NCBI GenBank assembly: GCA_023015825.1
Contig: JALKAW010000001.1
Location: 806,001 to 870,000, forward strand
Direction of reading: 5' to 3'
DNA from: Flavobacteriaceae bacterium S0862
GTDB lineage: Bacteria; Bacteroidota; Bacteroidia; Flavobacteriales; Flavobacteriaceae
Length of the DNA stretch: 64,000 nucleotides
A model generated the notes under the pieces. The model was not told where the DNA came from. It made no database searches and saw nothing but the letters and a program-made list of their open reading frames with translations. This document shows, in pieces, positions 26,351 through 34,477 of the stretch (position 1 is the stretch's first letter; each line of letters begins with the position of its first letter). A program made the translations under genes and the position numbers.

Positions 26351-28063
26351 TTATTTTATCTCAAAATCGGCATCCTTCCAGCTTTCTTCAAAGAGAGTAT
26401 TTATTCTATCTGTATTTTCTGCATCAGTGAGTCCTTGGTAAGCTAGCTTTAAGCCATGATAGGCCCAACCATTTTTTGGTAGTCTTTTTAAATCATCATT
26501 ATAGGTTACAATAGCGTCATTGAATTTCCCTGCTTTATTTTGTATAGCTCCTAGGTGGTGTCTTACAGAGAAAAACCAATCTGGTGGTTCATTATAGTTG
26601 AGTGTATCCTCAATAGCTATAGCTTCTTTTAAAAGTATGATACTAGTTGTATAGTCTTCTTCAAAAGCCCATAATTCAGCCTCTAGTACTTTGGAAGCTA
26701 TTTGAACTAAATCGTATACAGAATTAATATCCCAAATGGTAATTTCCTTTAAACTTTCGTCTTTCGCTAGCTCAATTAAGTGTACTAATTCCTTTTTTGC
26801 ACTTTCCTGATCTCCTTTTCCTAAATGAGCCATTCCCTCAGCATAATGCCTTACAGCTTTCACATATTTTAAATCGTAAGTTTCAAATTGCATCTTTAAA
26901 ATGTTATCCCATTTTTTAAATTTTACTGCGACATTATATGGTGTGATATAATAGTGTTGTAAAGTCCCCCAACCTGGTTGTTTCATGATTTCTGGATGTA
27001 CATGTTCAGAGACTTTGTTGGCACCAATCATTGCCCAATGACTATTGCCTTCTAAAGTAGCTGTTGCTGCCATAAAATGATAATTATGTGGATAATAACC
27101 TAAAGGATAAGCTCCTTGTGCATGGCATGATGTAACATAAGTGCTATCGGCTTCAACAGCTGCTAGGTTAGATAGAGTTCCCTTATGATATTCACCAGTT
27201 CTAATATACACATGGGAAGGCATGTGTAATAAATGTCCAGAACCAGATACTAAACCTTCATCAAATGCTTGAGCTGAAATATTTGCTCTTTCAGGAGTAC
27301 TTGAGGCTTCTGTTGCATGAATGTAGAAGTGATGTGCTCCTGGATGTTTAGGATACTGTTTTATAAGTTTCTCTAATAATGTAGTAATTTCTGGAGTCCA
27401 TTCTTTAGCATTTCCCCTTTTATCATATAAATCCCAAGGATGCAAATTCATAACAGATTCTGCATAAAGGGTACTTATTTCCGAGTCATCAGGATGAATA
27501 TCATATAGCTTTTTCATTGCTGTAGAATAGTTAACATCTAGTTGATAACGATCTTCTGGTGGTTCTTGTGCATAACGAATTGCCATTGTTTCAATAATTG
27601 CTTTTTCTTTATCCGTAGCATTTTTAGAAAGTTTTATAGCAGTTTGAATAGCATCATAAGCTCTTTGGTAATTATCATCTTCCATTCCAGCATTATAATT
27701 TGGACCTAAAACATAAGCATAACCCCAAAAAGCCATTGCGCAAGTTGGATCTAGTTTAGTTGCATAATAAAAAGAACGAGCTGCTTCAGCATGATTAAAC
27801 CCATAAGCCAATGTCATTCCTTGGTTAAAATAACGCTGTACTAAGCTATCTTTAGTAGTAATAGGATAATTAATAGCATCTAGCCCTTCCAATAGGGGCG
27901 CTTTATTATCAATTTTGTACCAATCTGCATCAGTAATAGGAGGTACGCAAGAATATTTTGAGGTTATTTGTTTTTTAGTTGATAACTCTTTTTGTTTGTC
28001 AACGTTCTCATTACAAGAAATAAGTTGAGACACTACTAATAGAAATACAGTTTTTTTTAGCAT
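26351..28063 (-). CDS. Tetratricopeptide-repeat lipoprotein
   Basis: This 570-residue protein has signal peptide MLKKTVFLLVVSQLISCNEN with the lipobox Cys at 17. TPR-like helices fill the rest: YFNQGMTLAYGFNHAEAARS, FYYATKLDPTCAMAFWGYAY, and near the end HHLGAIQNKAGKFNDAIVTY. Conserved stretches such as HHFYIHATEAS and HLLHMPSHVYIRTGEY are typical of a large uncharacterised TPR family found across Bacteroidota and Proteobacteria. Its His/Asp-rich motifs hint at metal binding, which is speculation. Anchored in the envelope, it stands alone, and its function is unknown. Confidence 0.85.
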   Translation of the reverse strand: MLKKTVFLLVVSQLISCNENVDKQKELSTKKQITSKYSCVPPITDADWYKIDNKAPLLEGLDAINYPITTKDSLVQRYFNQGMTLAYGFNHAEAARSFYYATKLDPTCAMAFWGYAYVLGPNYNAGMEDDNYQRAYDAIQTAIKLSKNATDKEKAIIETMAIRYAQEPPEDRYQLDVNYSTAMKKLYDIHPDDSEISTLYAESVMNLHPWDLYDKRGNAKEWTPEITTLLEKLIKQYPKHPGAHHFYIHATEASSTPERANISAQAFDEGLVSGSGHLLHMPSHVYIRTGEYHKGTLSNLAAVEADSTYVTSCHAQGAYPLGYYPHNYHFMAATATLEGNSHWAMIGANKVSEHVHPEIMKQPGWGTLQHYYITPYNVAVKFKKWDNILKMQFETYDLKYVKAVRHYAEGMAHLGKGDQESAKKELVHLIELAKDESLKEITIWDINSVYDLVQIASKVLEAELWAFEEDYTTSIILLKEAIAIEDTLNYNEPPDWFFSVRHHLGAIQNKAGKFNDAIVTYNDDLKRLPKNGWAYHGLKLAYQGLTDAENTDRINTLFEESWKDADFEIK

Positions 28064-28299
28064 TATTATGGTAGTTTAATTTGATAGAAGTTAAAGATGC
28101 TAAATGATATTCTAAAAGAATTATGTAAGCTCCTTATTAAAGCATGTATAGGTTATAAGTTGCTAATTGTTAAGATTTAAGATTGTAAAAGGAAGCTGTC
28201 AGTATAATCTGTTTATTCATTTATTTACCTACATTTAAACCCATTGTGACCTATTAAAAAATGTGGTGTCTAAACAATGTAAACACCCTAATAATAACA

Positions 28300-28482
28300 T
28301 TGAAAGCAGAGCAAGATTTTAATAAATTATCTGATGAAGAATTAGTAAAGACCATCGTGTCTTCTAACGATACGTTGTTATTTGAAATTTTGTATGACCG
28401 TTATGCAAAAATGGTATATAATAAATGTAGAGGGTTTTCGAAAAGAGATGATGAAGCTGAAGATTTAGCGCAAGAGAAGTAG
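28300..28482 (+). pseudogene. Remnant of an ECF sigma factor, N-terminal region only
   Basis: From the TTG at 28300 (an ATG at 28261 is in frame) the frame reads LKAEQDFNKLSDEELVKTIV, then LLFEILYDRYAKMVYNKCRG and DDEAEDLAQ. That is region 2 of an ECF sigma factor up to the DLAQ(D/E) motif. It stops at TAG 28480 instead of continuing into the 'VFl..' helix and region 4. The downstream sequence belongs to another gene in another frame. About 60 residues of an expected 170-190 are left, so it cannot act as a sigma factor. Confidence 0.75.
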
Positions 28483-28670
28483 TAGGAGATTTATTAAGAA
28501 CCTATTATACTAGACGTACTTATGAAATTGGGCAACGTATAAAATTTAACAGTGTTGAAGGAGAAATAATAGCAATAGATGATATCTCTATGACGTTAAA
28601 AATAACAACAGGTAAGTTAATTATACCTATTAAAGATATTGTGAATAGTCAAGTTGAAATTTTGGGATAA
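28473..28670 (+). pseudogene. C-terminal fragment resembling a mechanosensitive-channel beta domain
   Basis: In a frame different from the sigma remnant, the sequence reads REVVGDLLRTYYTRRTYEIG, QRIKFNSVEGEIIAIDDISM and GKLIIPIKDIVNSQVEILG, then TAA at 28668. The pattern 'G..I.f...eG.I..Id...t.l.t..G...IP...' is typical of MscS-type beta domains. It has no start codon of its own. Its 5' part has been replaced by the sigma-factor fragment, with the junction at about 28470-28478. Most likely a deletion joined the two genes. A hairpin terminator follows. Confidence 0.65.
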
Positions 28671-28731
28671 AACTTGTGTTATGATAAGTTATTGTTAGGG
28701 AAGACCTTAATGGATAATTGCTATTTGCATG

Positions 28732-28762
28732 CCCTTCTCATTTATTTGGGAAGGGTTTTTTT
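28732..28762 (+). terminator. Terminator after the fused remnants
   Basis: CCCTTC (28732-28737) and GAAGGG (28750-28755) form a stem followed by seven T residues. It presumably ended the channel-like gene before its decay. Confidence 0.7.
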
Positions 28763-29477
28763 AGAATTTTTTTAATAATTCTAGCACTTCATTTTTATAA
28801 CTCCTACTAATAGTAAGGGATTTGTTTTTAATAACAATTTGTTCGTTTGTAAACGAAGATATTTCCTGCAAAGCAACAATAAACGACCTGTGAATCCTTA
28901 TAAATGTATTCTTTGGTAGTTTTGCTTCAATAGCACTTATGGTTTCACGAGTAACAATGGTTTCATCGGCTAAATGGATTTTAATGTAATCACTATAACT
29001 TTCTATGTAAAAAATGTCATCAAAATCAATTTTTATCATGCGTCTGTCAGATCGCACAAACATGAAGTTATTATTTTCTATTTTCTGTACCGAATTGCTT
29101 TTTGATTCGCTATAAACTTCAAAATATGTGTTTACAGCTTTTAACAAACGCTCGAACGAAATTGGCTTTAATAAATAATCTACAGCTTGCAATTCAAAAC
29201 CTTCAACCGCATAATCCCGATAAGCAGTAGTAAAAATAATTTTGATGTCTTTGTTTATCGATTTAGCAAACGAAATACCTGATACTTCAGGCATATTAAT
29301 ATCTAGAAACACCAAATCTATGTTATGGTTGCTTGTGGTGTTAAATGCCTCCATAGCATTGCTACAACAAGCAACAACAGTAATATTTGCAATTTTTGAA
29401 AGATGTGTTGCAATAATATCTCTTGCAATGGCTTCATCGTCAACAATGAGGCATGATATGTTTTTTTGCTCTTGCAA
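28761..29477 (-). CDS. LytTR-type response regulator
   Basis: This 238-residue protein has a receiver domain (residues 1-125) with acidic pair Asp13-Asp14 and phospho-acceptor Asp59 in IDLVFLDINMPEVSG. TTAYRDYAVEGFELQAVDYL holds the switch Thr, and LLKPISFERL the conserved Lys. A LytTR DNA-binding domain follows from about 135 (FMVRSDRRMIKIDFDDIFYI, then IRIHRSFIVALQEISSF). LytTR domains bind imperfect 9-bp direct repeats, and such repeats lie in two nearby promoters (30620-30649 and 32061-32090). Its ATG at 29477 directly abuts the stop codon of the histidine kinase gene, so the two are coexpressed. Signals sensed by such pairs vary. Confidence 0.94.
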   Translation of the reverse strand: MQEQKNISCLIVDDEAIARDIIATHLSKIANITVVACCSNAMEAFNTTSNHNIDLVFLDINMPEVSGISFAKSINKDIKIIFTTAYRDYAVEGFELQAVDYLLKPISFERLLKAVNTYFEVYSESKSNSVQKIENNNFMFVRSDRRMIKIDFDDIFYIESYSDYIKIHLADETIVTRETISAIEAKLPKNTFIRIHRSFIVALQEISSFTNEQIVIKNKSLTISRSYKNEVLELLKKF

Positions 29478-30530
29478 TTAATTGTTATTTAGTTTTAAAT
29501 GTACCTTATATAAATCAATTGTATTATCGATAGTTAAAGTGTATTTATCCTTATATAACAAATCCAATCGTTTTTGCATATTTTCCAAACCTATGCCTTT
29601 CTTGGTGTGTTCAGATTTTGAATTTGTATTTTCAATGTAAAAATTGATAGCATCCTTATCGCAAGACAAATCTATATTTATACTTAGCACACCATTTTTT
29701 AGACTGCCATGTTTAAAACTGTTTTCAATAAATGGCAATAATAACATTGGTGCTATTTTATTGGTTTCTAGAATGTTGTTACATTTAAAATTGACATCTA
29801 ATGTATTGTTAAAACGCATTTTTTCTAACTCGATATAATCCTTTATATGATTAATTTCATCAGACAACAATACAAAAGGCTTATCGACTTGATACAATAA
29901 ATAATCGAGTAGATTGGATAGCTTTAATATCATTTCTGGTGTTTCATCGGCTTTTTTTAGAGCAAAACCATACATGGTGTTTAAGGTGTTAAACAAGAAA
30001 TGAGGATGGATTTGCATCTTTAAGTAGTTAAGTTCTTGCTCTTTCAATTTTAGCTGTGTATCTAAAATTTTAGTTTCCAGTTCTTTGGTTTTTTCTGCGT
30101 GCTTTAAATTAAGTTTTAATAATTTAAATGCGCTCACGACTATAACTACTATATAAACAGCAATCATTACAAAAAACAAACTTCTGCTTAATAGAGACAT
30201 GTTATTATACTTAAATTCAGATAAATAACCTAAGCCAAAAAACACCGAAACCAATAATAAGTAGCCTGAAATAATAAGAGTGTATAAACTGTATAGACCA
30301 AATAAAAAGTATCTCTTTTTAATTAAATATTCTGGAATTAACTTATAAATAGACACATAGGTAGTAGCTATTGTTATAGGCATTAAGAACAATGAAAAAG
30401 AAAGAATGTAGTTATCATCGTTGTTTTCAAAGCCAAAAAAATAGGTAAAAAATAGAAGTACAGCACACCATAAAATAATATGAAGTAATACTTGAGCTAT
30501 TTTTTTTAAAATGACTTTTTTGGTATGCAT
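29478..30530 (-). CDS. LytS-type sensor histidine kinase (His_kinase family)
   Basis: This 350-residue membrane kinase has four membrane segments (about 12-32, 42-62, 78-100, 115-137) and no large extracellular domain. A coiled linker (HAEKTKELETKILDTQLKLK) leads to the phospho-acceptor motif LKMQIHPHFLFNTLNTMYGF (His177). The ATPase lobe has NKIAPMLLLPFIENSFKHGS (N box) and KKGIGLENMQKRLDLLY (G box). It should phosphorylate the LytTR regulator encoded immediately downstream. The ligand is unknown; kinases with this short membrane sensor often respond to envelope or metabolite cues. I saw no repeat like those at 30620 in front of this operon. Confidence 0.93.
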   Translation of the reverse strand: MHTKKVILKKIAQVLLHIILWCAVLLFFTYFFGFENNDDNYILSFSLFLMPITIATTYVSIYKLIPEYLIKKRYFLFGLYSLYTLIISGYLLLVSVFFGLGYLSEFKYNNMSLLSRSLFFVMIAVYIVVIVVSAFKLLKLNLKHAEKTKELETKILDTQLKLKEQELNYLKMQIHPHFLFNTLNTMYGFALKKADETPEMILKLSNLLDYLLYQVDKPFVLLSDEINHIKDYIELEKMRFNNTLDVNFKCNNILETNKIAPMLLLPFIENSFKHGSLKNGVLSINIDLSCDKDAINFYIENTNSKSEHTKKGIGLENMQKRLDLLYKDKYTLTIDNTIDLYKVHLKLNNN

Positions 30531-30619
30531 ATAATGTATTAAGTTACAATATTACTATAATTATTTTGGCTATATCAGTTTTATAGACGAATGACAAATC
30601 TAAGGCTTGTTTTAACATG

Positions 30620-30649
30620 ATGGTCATTTCAATTGCTAAAATGGTAATC
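30620..30649 (+). promoter_or_regulatory. Putative LytTR binding site upstream of the serine hydrolase gene
   Basis: ATGGTCATT (30620-30628) and ATGGTAATC (30641-30649) are 9-bp direct repeats with a 12-bp spacer ending TTGCTAAA. The second copy is followed by CGTCGCA. The spacing equals that described for LytTR operators. The second copy starts 44 bp before a TAAGTTTG box, so the repeats would sit near -53 and -74. The same layout recurs at 32061. Confidence 0.6.
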
Positions 30650-30684
30650 CGTCGCATTCTAATTTTTCTAGTCTTTATTGTATT

Positions 30685-30692
30685 TAAGTTTG
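30685..30692 (+). promoter_or_regulatory. Putative -7 box (TAAGTTTG) of the serine hydrolase gene
   Basis: TAAGTTTG fully matches TAnnTTTG and lies 27 bp upstream of the ATG at 30720. Confidence 0.5.
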
Positions 30693-30719
30693 CCTTAAGA
30701 TAAATTAATAACGAAAACA

Positions 30720-32042
30720 ATGAAAAGGCTATTTGTCATTTTTTTTAGTGTTAGTGCATTTGGATTTGCACAAACACCTGGCTATAAGAAACTAGATCAA
30801 TTTTTAGATGTACTATCAAAAAACGAAAAATTAATGGGGAGTATGACCATATTGAAAGATGGTAAAACCGTTTTTGAAACATCTGTTGGATACCAATATG
30901 TAAATGATAAAGAAAAAAAGCAATCAACTTCTAAAACAAAGTATAGAATAGGCTCAATTACCAAAACATTTACAGCTGTAATGGTTTTTCAATTAATTGA
31001 TGAAGGTAAGTTGACATTAGATACAAGGCTTTTTGAGTATTTCCCTGAAGTGGCTAATGCTAAAAAAATTGAGATTGCTCATTTATTAAATCATAGTAGT
31101 GGTTTGTTTAATATGACAGCAGATGAAAATTTTAACGAGCAAGAGCCAACAACACAAGAAAAAATGCTTTCAATGATAGGTAAACACGATGTAGGTTTTC
31201 AACCTGGAGAGCGACACGAATATAGTAACACTAATTTTGTGTTGTTGGGATATGTCCTTCAAAAAATAAAAAAAAAATCTTATGGACAAATTTTGAAAGA
31301 ACGTATTACTAAGCCATTAAGCCTAAAAAACACTTACTATGGTAGTGAAATAGATATAACTAATAACGAAAGCCTTTCATATTATTATGAAGATAACAAT
31401 TCCTTGCATGAAGCTAAACAAGCACACTTAAGTAACCCTGGTGGAGCTGGAGGTATTGTGTCTAATCCATCAGATTTAGTTGCTTTTATTGACGCATTAT
31501 TTAAAAATCAACTTATATCTAAAAATAGTTTTAAGGCTATGACTACCATCGAAGGTGAGTATGGCAGTGGAATTTTAAGTGCAAAAAAGGGAGAACTTAC
31601 TTTATTCGTACACAATGGAACAATTGATTTTTTTAAATCTATGTTAGTGTATATTCCTGAATTAAAAACGGCAATAGCGTTAAATGCAAATGCTTTAAAC
31701 TATGGTATGATGTCTATTATGTTTAATGCCATAAGTGCATCTACAGGAGAAGATATTATAATGCCAAGTTTTGAAAGTATAGACTTAACCTCTGAAGAAT
31801 TAATGAAATATGTAGGAACTTATGAATGTGAAGAATTGCCATTTTCATTAATTTTTAAAACAGATGGTAAAATCTTAAAAGGCGCGCCAGAAGGAAGTAA
31901 TTTAAAAGATTTAAAGCCAACCGAAAAAGATGAATTCGCTTTGGAGGCTTTAGGTGTGATTTTAAAATTTGATTTAAATACAAATTCACTATTGTTTAGC
32001 CAATCTGGGGAATCGCAAAAAAAGTGCACTAAGAAAGAGTAA
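30720..32042 (+). CDS. Secreted serine hydrolase, beta-lactamase class C / DD-peptidase fold
   Basis: This 440-residue protein has signal peptide MKRLFVIFFSVSAFGFAQ. The active-site motifs are Ser79 in GSITKTFTAV (SxxK), the Tyr-Ser-Asn triad YSN at 168-170, and a HNGT motif at 298-301 in place of KTG. EIAHLLNHSSGLFNM is the usual helix before the second motif. A C-terminal domain of about 85 residues (DLTSEELMKYVGTYECEELP) resembles the extra beta-barrel of some esterase-like members. Such enzymes act as peptidases or esterases rather than true beta-lactamases. Because its promoter carries repeats matching a LytTR operator, it is a likely target of the neighbouring two-component system. Confidence 0.9.
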   Translation: MKRLFVIFFSVSAFGFAQTPGYKKLDQFLDVLSKNEKLMGSMTILKDGKTVFETSVGYQYVNDKEKKQSTSKTKYRIGSITKTFTAVMVFQLIDEGKLTLDTRLFEYFPEVANAKKIEIAHLLNHSSGLFNMTADENFNEQEPTTQEKMLSMIGKHDVGFQPGERHEYSNTNFVLLGYVLQKIKKKSYGQILKERITKPLSLKNTYYGSEIDITNNESLSYYYEDNNSLHEAKQAHLSNPGGAGGIVSNPSDLVAFIDALFKNQLISKNSFKAMTTIEGEYGSGILSAKKGELTLFVHNGTIDFFKSMLVYIPELKTAIALNANALNYGMMSIMFNAISASTGEDIIMPSFESIDLTSEELMKYVGTYECEELPFSLIFKTDGKILKGAPEGSNLKDLKPTEKDEFALEALGVILKFDLNTNSLLFSQSGESQKKCTKKE

Positions 32043-32060
32043 TTGATGCTAAACATAATT

Positions 32061-32090
32061 TAGGTTATTTAGGTTGCTAAACTGGTTATC
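32061..32090 (+). promoter_or_regulatory. Putative LytTR binding site upstream of the ExbB-like gene
   Basis: TAGGTTATT (32061-32069) and CTGGTTATC (32082-32090) are direct repeats with a 12-bp spacer ending TTGCTAAA, followed by TGTCGCA. From TTGCTAAA to GTCGCA, 21 of 24 bases equal the site at 30633-30656. The distance from the second repeat to the -7 box (44 bp) is the same as at the serine hydrolase promoter. Confidence 0.6.
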
Positions 32091-32125
32091 TGTCGCAATT
32101 AGATTTTATAGCTAAAAAAGAAGAC

Positions 32126-32133
32126 TATGTTTG
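32126..32133 (+). promoter_or_regulatory. Putative -7 box (TATGTTTG) of the ExbB-like gene
   Basis: TATGTTTG fully matches TAnnTTTG, 27 bp upstream of the ATG at 32161, the same distance as in the serine hydrolase promoter. Confidence 0.5.
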
Positions 32134-32160
32134 TTTAACGTTTAATTAAAACTATTATTT

Positions 32161-32541
32161 ATGAAATTCTTATTTATTCTTGTAGCGAATATTTTTACTG
32201 AAGGCGGAACATTTATGATGTCGCTAATTCTTATTTGTTTATTACTTTCTATTTTCTTTTTGATTAAAGGATTCAAGAGTGTAAGCAAAGACAGTATTTA
32301 CTCTAAAAAAATGCTCAAACTAGCTATTGATAGTAGTCTTTTAGGATTAGTAATTGGATTTTTAGCTTCTATTTTAGGACTTATTTCTGCTTTCGATTCT
32401 ATAGAAGCTTTTGGTAATCCTGATCCATCTGTTTTTGCAGGAGGACTTAAAGTGTCTTTATTAACAGCGACTTTTGGTCTGTTCACTTTTATTATTGCCA
32501 GAATCGGAATATTAATATTAAAAGGTCTTCAAAAAGATTAG
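32161..32541 (+). CDS. Short MotA/TolQ/ExbB-like membrane protein
   Basis: This 126-residue protein has three membrane segments (about 3-15 with 20-38, 56-74, 94-118). The stretch LGLISAFDSIEAFGNPDPSV, then GLKVSLLTATFGLFTFIIAR, resembles the proton-channel core of TolQ/ExbB/MotA proteins (typically 'GTV.GM..aF......dps.......ALltTa.GL.vAi'). It lacks the long cytoplasmic loop and is about half the usual length. No ExbD/TolR partner is encoded next to it, so whether it forms a proton-driven motor is open. It lies 23 bp upstream of an esterase gene, probably in one operon under the repeat-bearing promoter. Confidence 0.7.
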   Translation: MKFLFILVANIFTEGGTFMMSLILICLLLSIFFLIKGFKSVSKDSIYSKKMLKLAIDSSLLGLVIGFLASILGLISAFDSIEAFGNPDPSVFAGGLKVSLLTATFGLFTFIIARIGILILKGLQKD

Positions 32542-32564
32542 AAATTTAAATAATTAATAAATTC

Positions 32565-33821
32565 ATGATAGCTATAGCACGATTTTTAATAATTCTTACA
32601 ATTATTTTTTTTAATCAAAATATTAATTCTCAATCAAATGGGAATAGCACGACACATATTGAAACAGAAATCATTGACAGCTTATTTTCAGATGCTTTAA
32701 ATGAATCTAGAGAGTTTTGGGTTAAACTTCCTGAAAATTATCACCCAAATGGCAATACTAAATATCCGGTTGTTTATTTGTTAGATGGGTTTTCCTTAAA
32801 GAACAATTTAGAAGCTGTTTATAATAATTATTGGGGACACTATTTACCACATATGATTCTTGTTGGGATTTCTAATAGGACTAACAGGACTCGAGATTTA
32901 ACCATCTCTAAGATAAACGAAAGAAGAGGAAGCGCAATGAATGTTGAGACTGGAGGAGCTGATAACTTCAAACAGTTTATCGAAAAAGAGCTAATCCCAT
33001 ATATAGATAAAACATTTCCAACGACACCTTATAGAACCTTAATCGGACACTCTTACGCTGGGTTATTTACTTTAGATATGTTAATTAATAATAAACATTT
33101 ATTTAAAAACTATATTGCCATCGACCCAAGTATAGAATGGGATAATCAAAAGCTTTTAATTCAAGCAAAAGAAAAATTAAAGTCTGAAAGTTTTAAAGGG
33201 AAATCACTTTTTGTGTCTTTGGCTGCCGAACAATTGCATATGCAAAACCATTCTATTACGATAGATAATATTATGAAGGATACTTCTGAGTATACTTTGT
33301 TTGCTCGTTCAATTATTGACTTTTCAAATTTCACCAACTCACAAAAGCAAAATGGATTAAACTTTTCTTGGAAAGTGTACCCAGAAGATCTTCACGGTAC
33401 AGTGCCATTACCTAGTATTAGAGACGGATTGGTGTTTTTGTTTAAATGGTATCAATTTAAATCACCTCAAAAATATAATAACCCAGAAACTTCGGTTGAG
33501 GAATTAAGAGAAATGCTTAAAAACCAAGAAAGTGTTTACTCAAATAATTTTGGAACTCCAACACCTCCAATGATTGAAGAATTATTAAACGGTTATGGCT
33601 ATATGAATTTACAAATGGGACAGCCAGAAAAAGCATTAATATTTTTTAACCTAGCTGTCGAGTATTATCCAAATAGCGCTAATGGTTATGATGGATTAGT
33701 TGATTTTTATTTGGAAAAAAAGGATAATATCAATGCTTTGAAGAATGCTAATAAGGCTTTTGAATTAAGTAAAAATGAGTATTTTAAAAATAGGATAAAA
33801 TCAATCAAAAACATGAACTAG
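32565..33821 (+). CDS. Secreted alpha/beta-hydrolase (esterase family) with C-terminal TPRs
   Basis: This 418-residue protein has a signal-like N-terminus (MIAIARFLIILTIIFFNQNI). An alpha/beta-hydrolase of the enterochelin-esterase-like family follows: REFWVKLPENYHPNG, YPVVYLLDG, nucleophile Ser163 in LIGHSYAGLFTLD, and the late His in EDLHGTVPLPS. From about residue 345 there are two TPR-like units (GQPEKALIFFNLAVEYYPNS, INALKNANKAFELSKN). Family members cleave siderophore or ester substrates, but no siderophore genes are nearby. It is cotranscribed with the ExbB-like gene. Confidence 0.87.
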   Translation: MIAIARFLIILTIIFFNQNINSQSNGNSTTHIETEIIDSLFSDALNESREFWVKLPENYHPNGNTKYPVVYLLDGFSLKNNLEAVYNNYWGHYLPHMILVGISNRTNRTRDLTISKINERRGSAMNVETGGADNFKQFIEKELIPYIDKTFPTTPYRTLIGHSYAGLFTLDMLINNKHLFKNYIAIDPSIEWDNQKLLIQAKEKLKSESFKGKSLFVSLAAEQLHMQNHSITIDNIMKDTSEYTLFARSIIDFSNFTNSQKQNGLNFSWKVYPEDLHGTVPLPSIRDGLVFLFKWYQFKSPQKYNNPETSVEELREMLKNQESVYSNNFGTPTPPMIEELLNGYGYMNLQMGQPEKALIFFNLAVEYYPNSANGYDGLVDFYLEKKDNINALKNANKAFELSKNEYFKNRIKSIKNMN

Positions 33822-33845
33822 TTTAACATAGCTAACTATTTTTTT

Positions 33846-33868
33846 AGCGCTCTTTGGGCGCTTTTTTT
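33846..33868 (+). terminator. Terminator after the esterase gene
   Basis: AGCGC and GCGCT (33846-33850, 33858-33862) form a short stem followed by seven T residues. Confidence 0.7.
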
Positions 33869-33907
33869 ATTTATAGCTGTTCAATTAAATCTTAAATGCA
33901 TATATTT

Positions 33908-33929
33908 ACTAACCGACCAAACGGTTAGT
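33908..33929. promoter_or_regulatory. Palindromic operator of the TetR gene
   Basis: ACTAACCG, a 6-bp spacer ACCAAA and CGGTTAGT form a perfect 8-bp inverted repeat ending 10 bp before the TetR ATG. A TATATTTA box (33901-33908) overlaps its left edge. Position and symmetry fit autorepression by the TetR product. Confidence 0.7.
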
Positions 33930-33939
33930 TTGTATTAAT

Positions 33940-34476
33940 ATGGATAAGAGAGAACAAATTATAGATGTTGCAACTAAACTATTCTCTGAAAGAGGATTTG
34001 AGAATACGCCACTTTCAGCAGTTTGTGAAGCAGCCAATGTTTCCAAAGGACTTATTTTTCATCACTTTAAATCAAAAAATGATTTATTGAGAGAGATATT
34101 TTTTAATACCACAAAATTAATAGTTGATATTAATCAATCTTGTAGCACTAAACAATCTCCTAAAGAAAAACTCAAGAAAATAATTGAATCTGTGTTTGAG
34201 CAACTAGAGGCAGACAAGATGTTCTTCCAGCTAAACTTGAATTTAATGTTGCAACCAAGTACAAGAGATGTATTAAATGACTTAATTAAAGAGAGATCTA
34301 GCATTATACTTGATTCTACTAAATTAATATTCAGCGGGATTGATTCAAAAAATGCTGAAGTGTTAAGTTATATGTTCATAGCTGAATTAGATGGAATTGC
34401 TCTAAACTATTTATGCATTTTTGAAGACTATCCATTAAAACAAATAAAAAAGCAAATACTTGATAAATACACTTAA
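33940..34476 (+). CDS. TetR/AcrR-family transcriptional regulator
   Basis: This 178-residue protein has the N-terminal TetR helix-turn-helix: REQIIDVATKLFSERGFENT, PLSAVCEAANVSKGLIFHHF and KSKNDLLREIF. The C-terminal ligand domain is all-helical and unrecognised. A perfect inverted repeat right before the gene suggests it represses its own operon. It is followed 1 bp later by a GNAT gene and then rsgA, which would then be co-regulated. The inducing compound is unknown. Confidence 0.92.
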   Translation: MDKREQIIDVATKLFSERGFENTPLSAVCEAANVSKGLIFHHFKSKNDLLREIFFNTTKLIVDINQSCSTKQSPKEKLKKIIESVFEQLEADKMFFQLNLNLMLQPSTRDVLNDLIKERSSIILDSTKLIFSGIDSKNAEVLSYMFIAELDGIALNYLCIFEDYPLKQIKKQILDKYT

Positions 34477-34477
34477 A

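Noticed and set aside
28145-28174. A third LytTR-like site (TAGGTTAT ... TTGCTAA ... GTTAAG) near the TPR lipoprotein gene
   Set aside because: It resembles the promoter repeats, but the half sites are 17 bp apart rather than 21 and no TAnnTTTG box lies 44 bp downstream.
32565-33821. Siderophore esterase assignment for the alpha/beta-hydrolase
   Set aside because: The fold fits, but no siderophore synthesis or uptake genes are nearby, so only the family is claimed.
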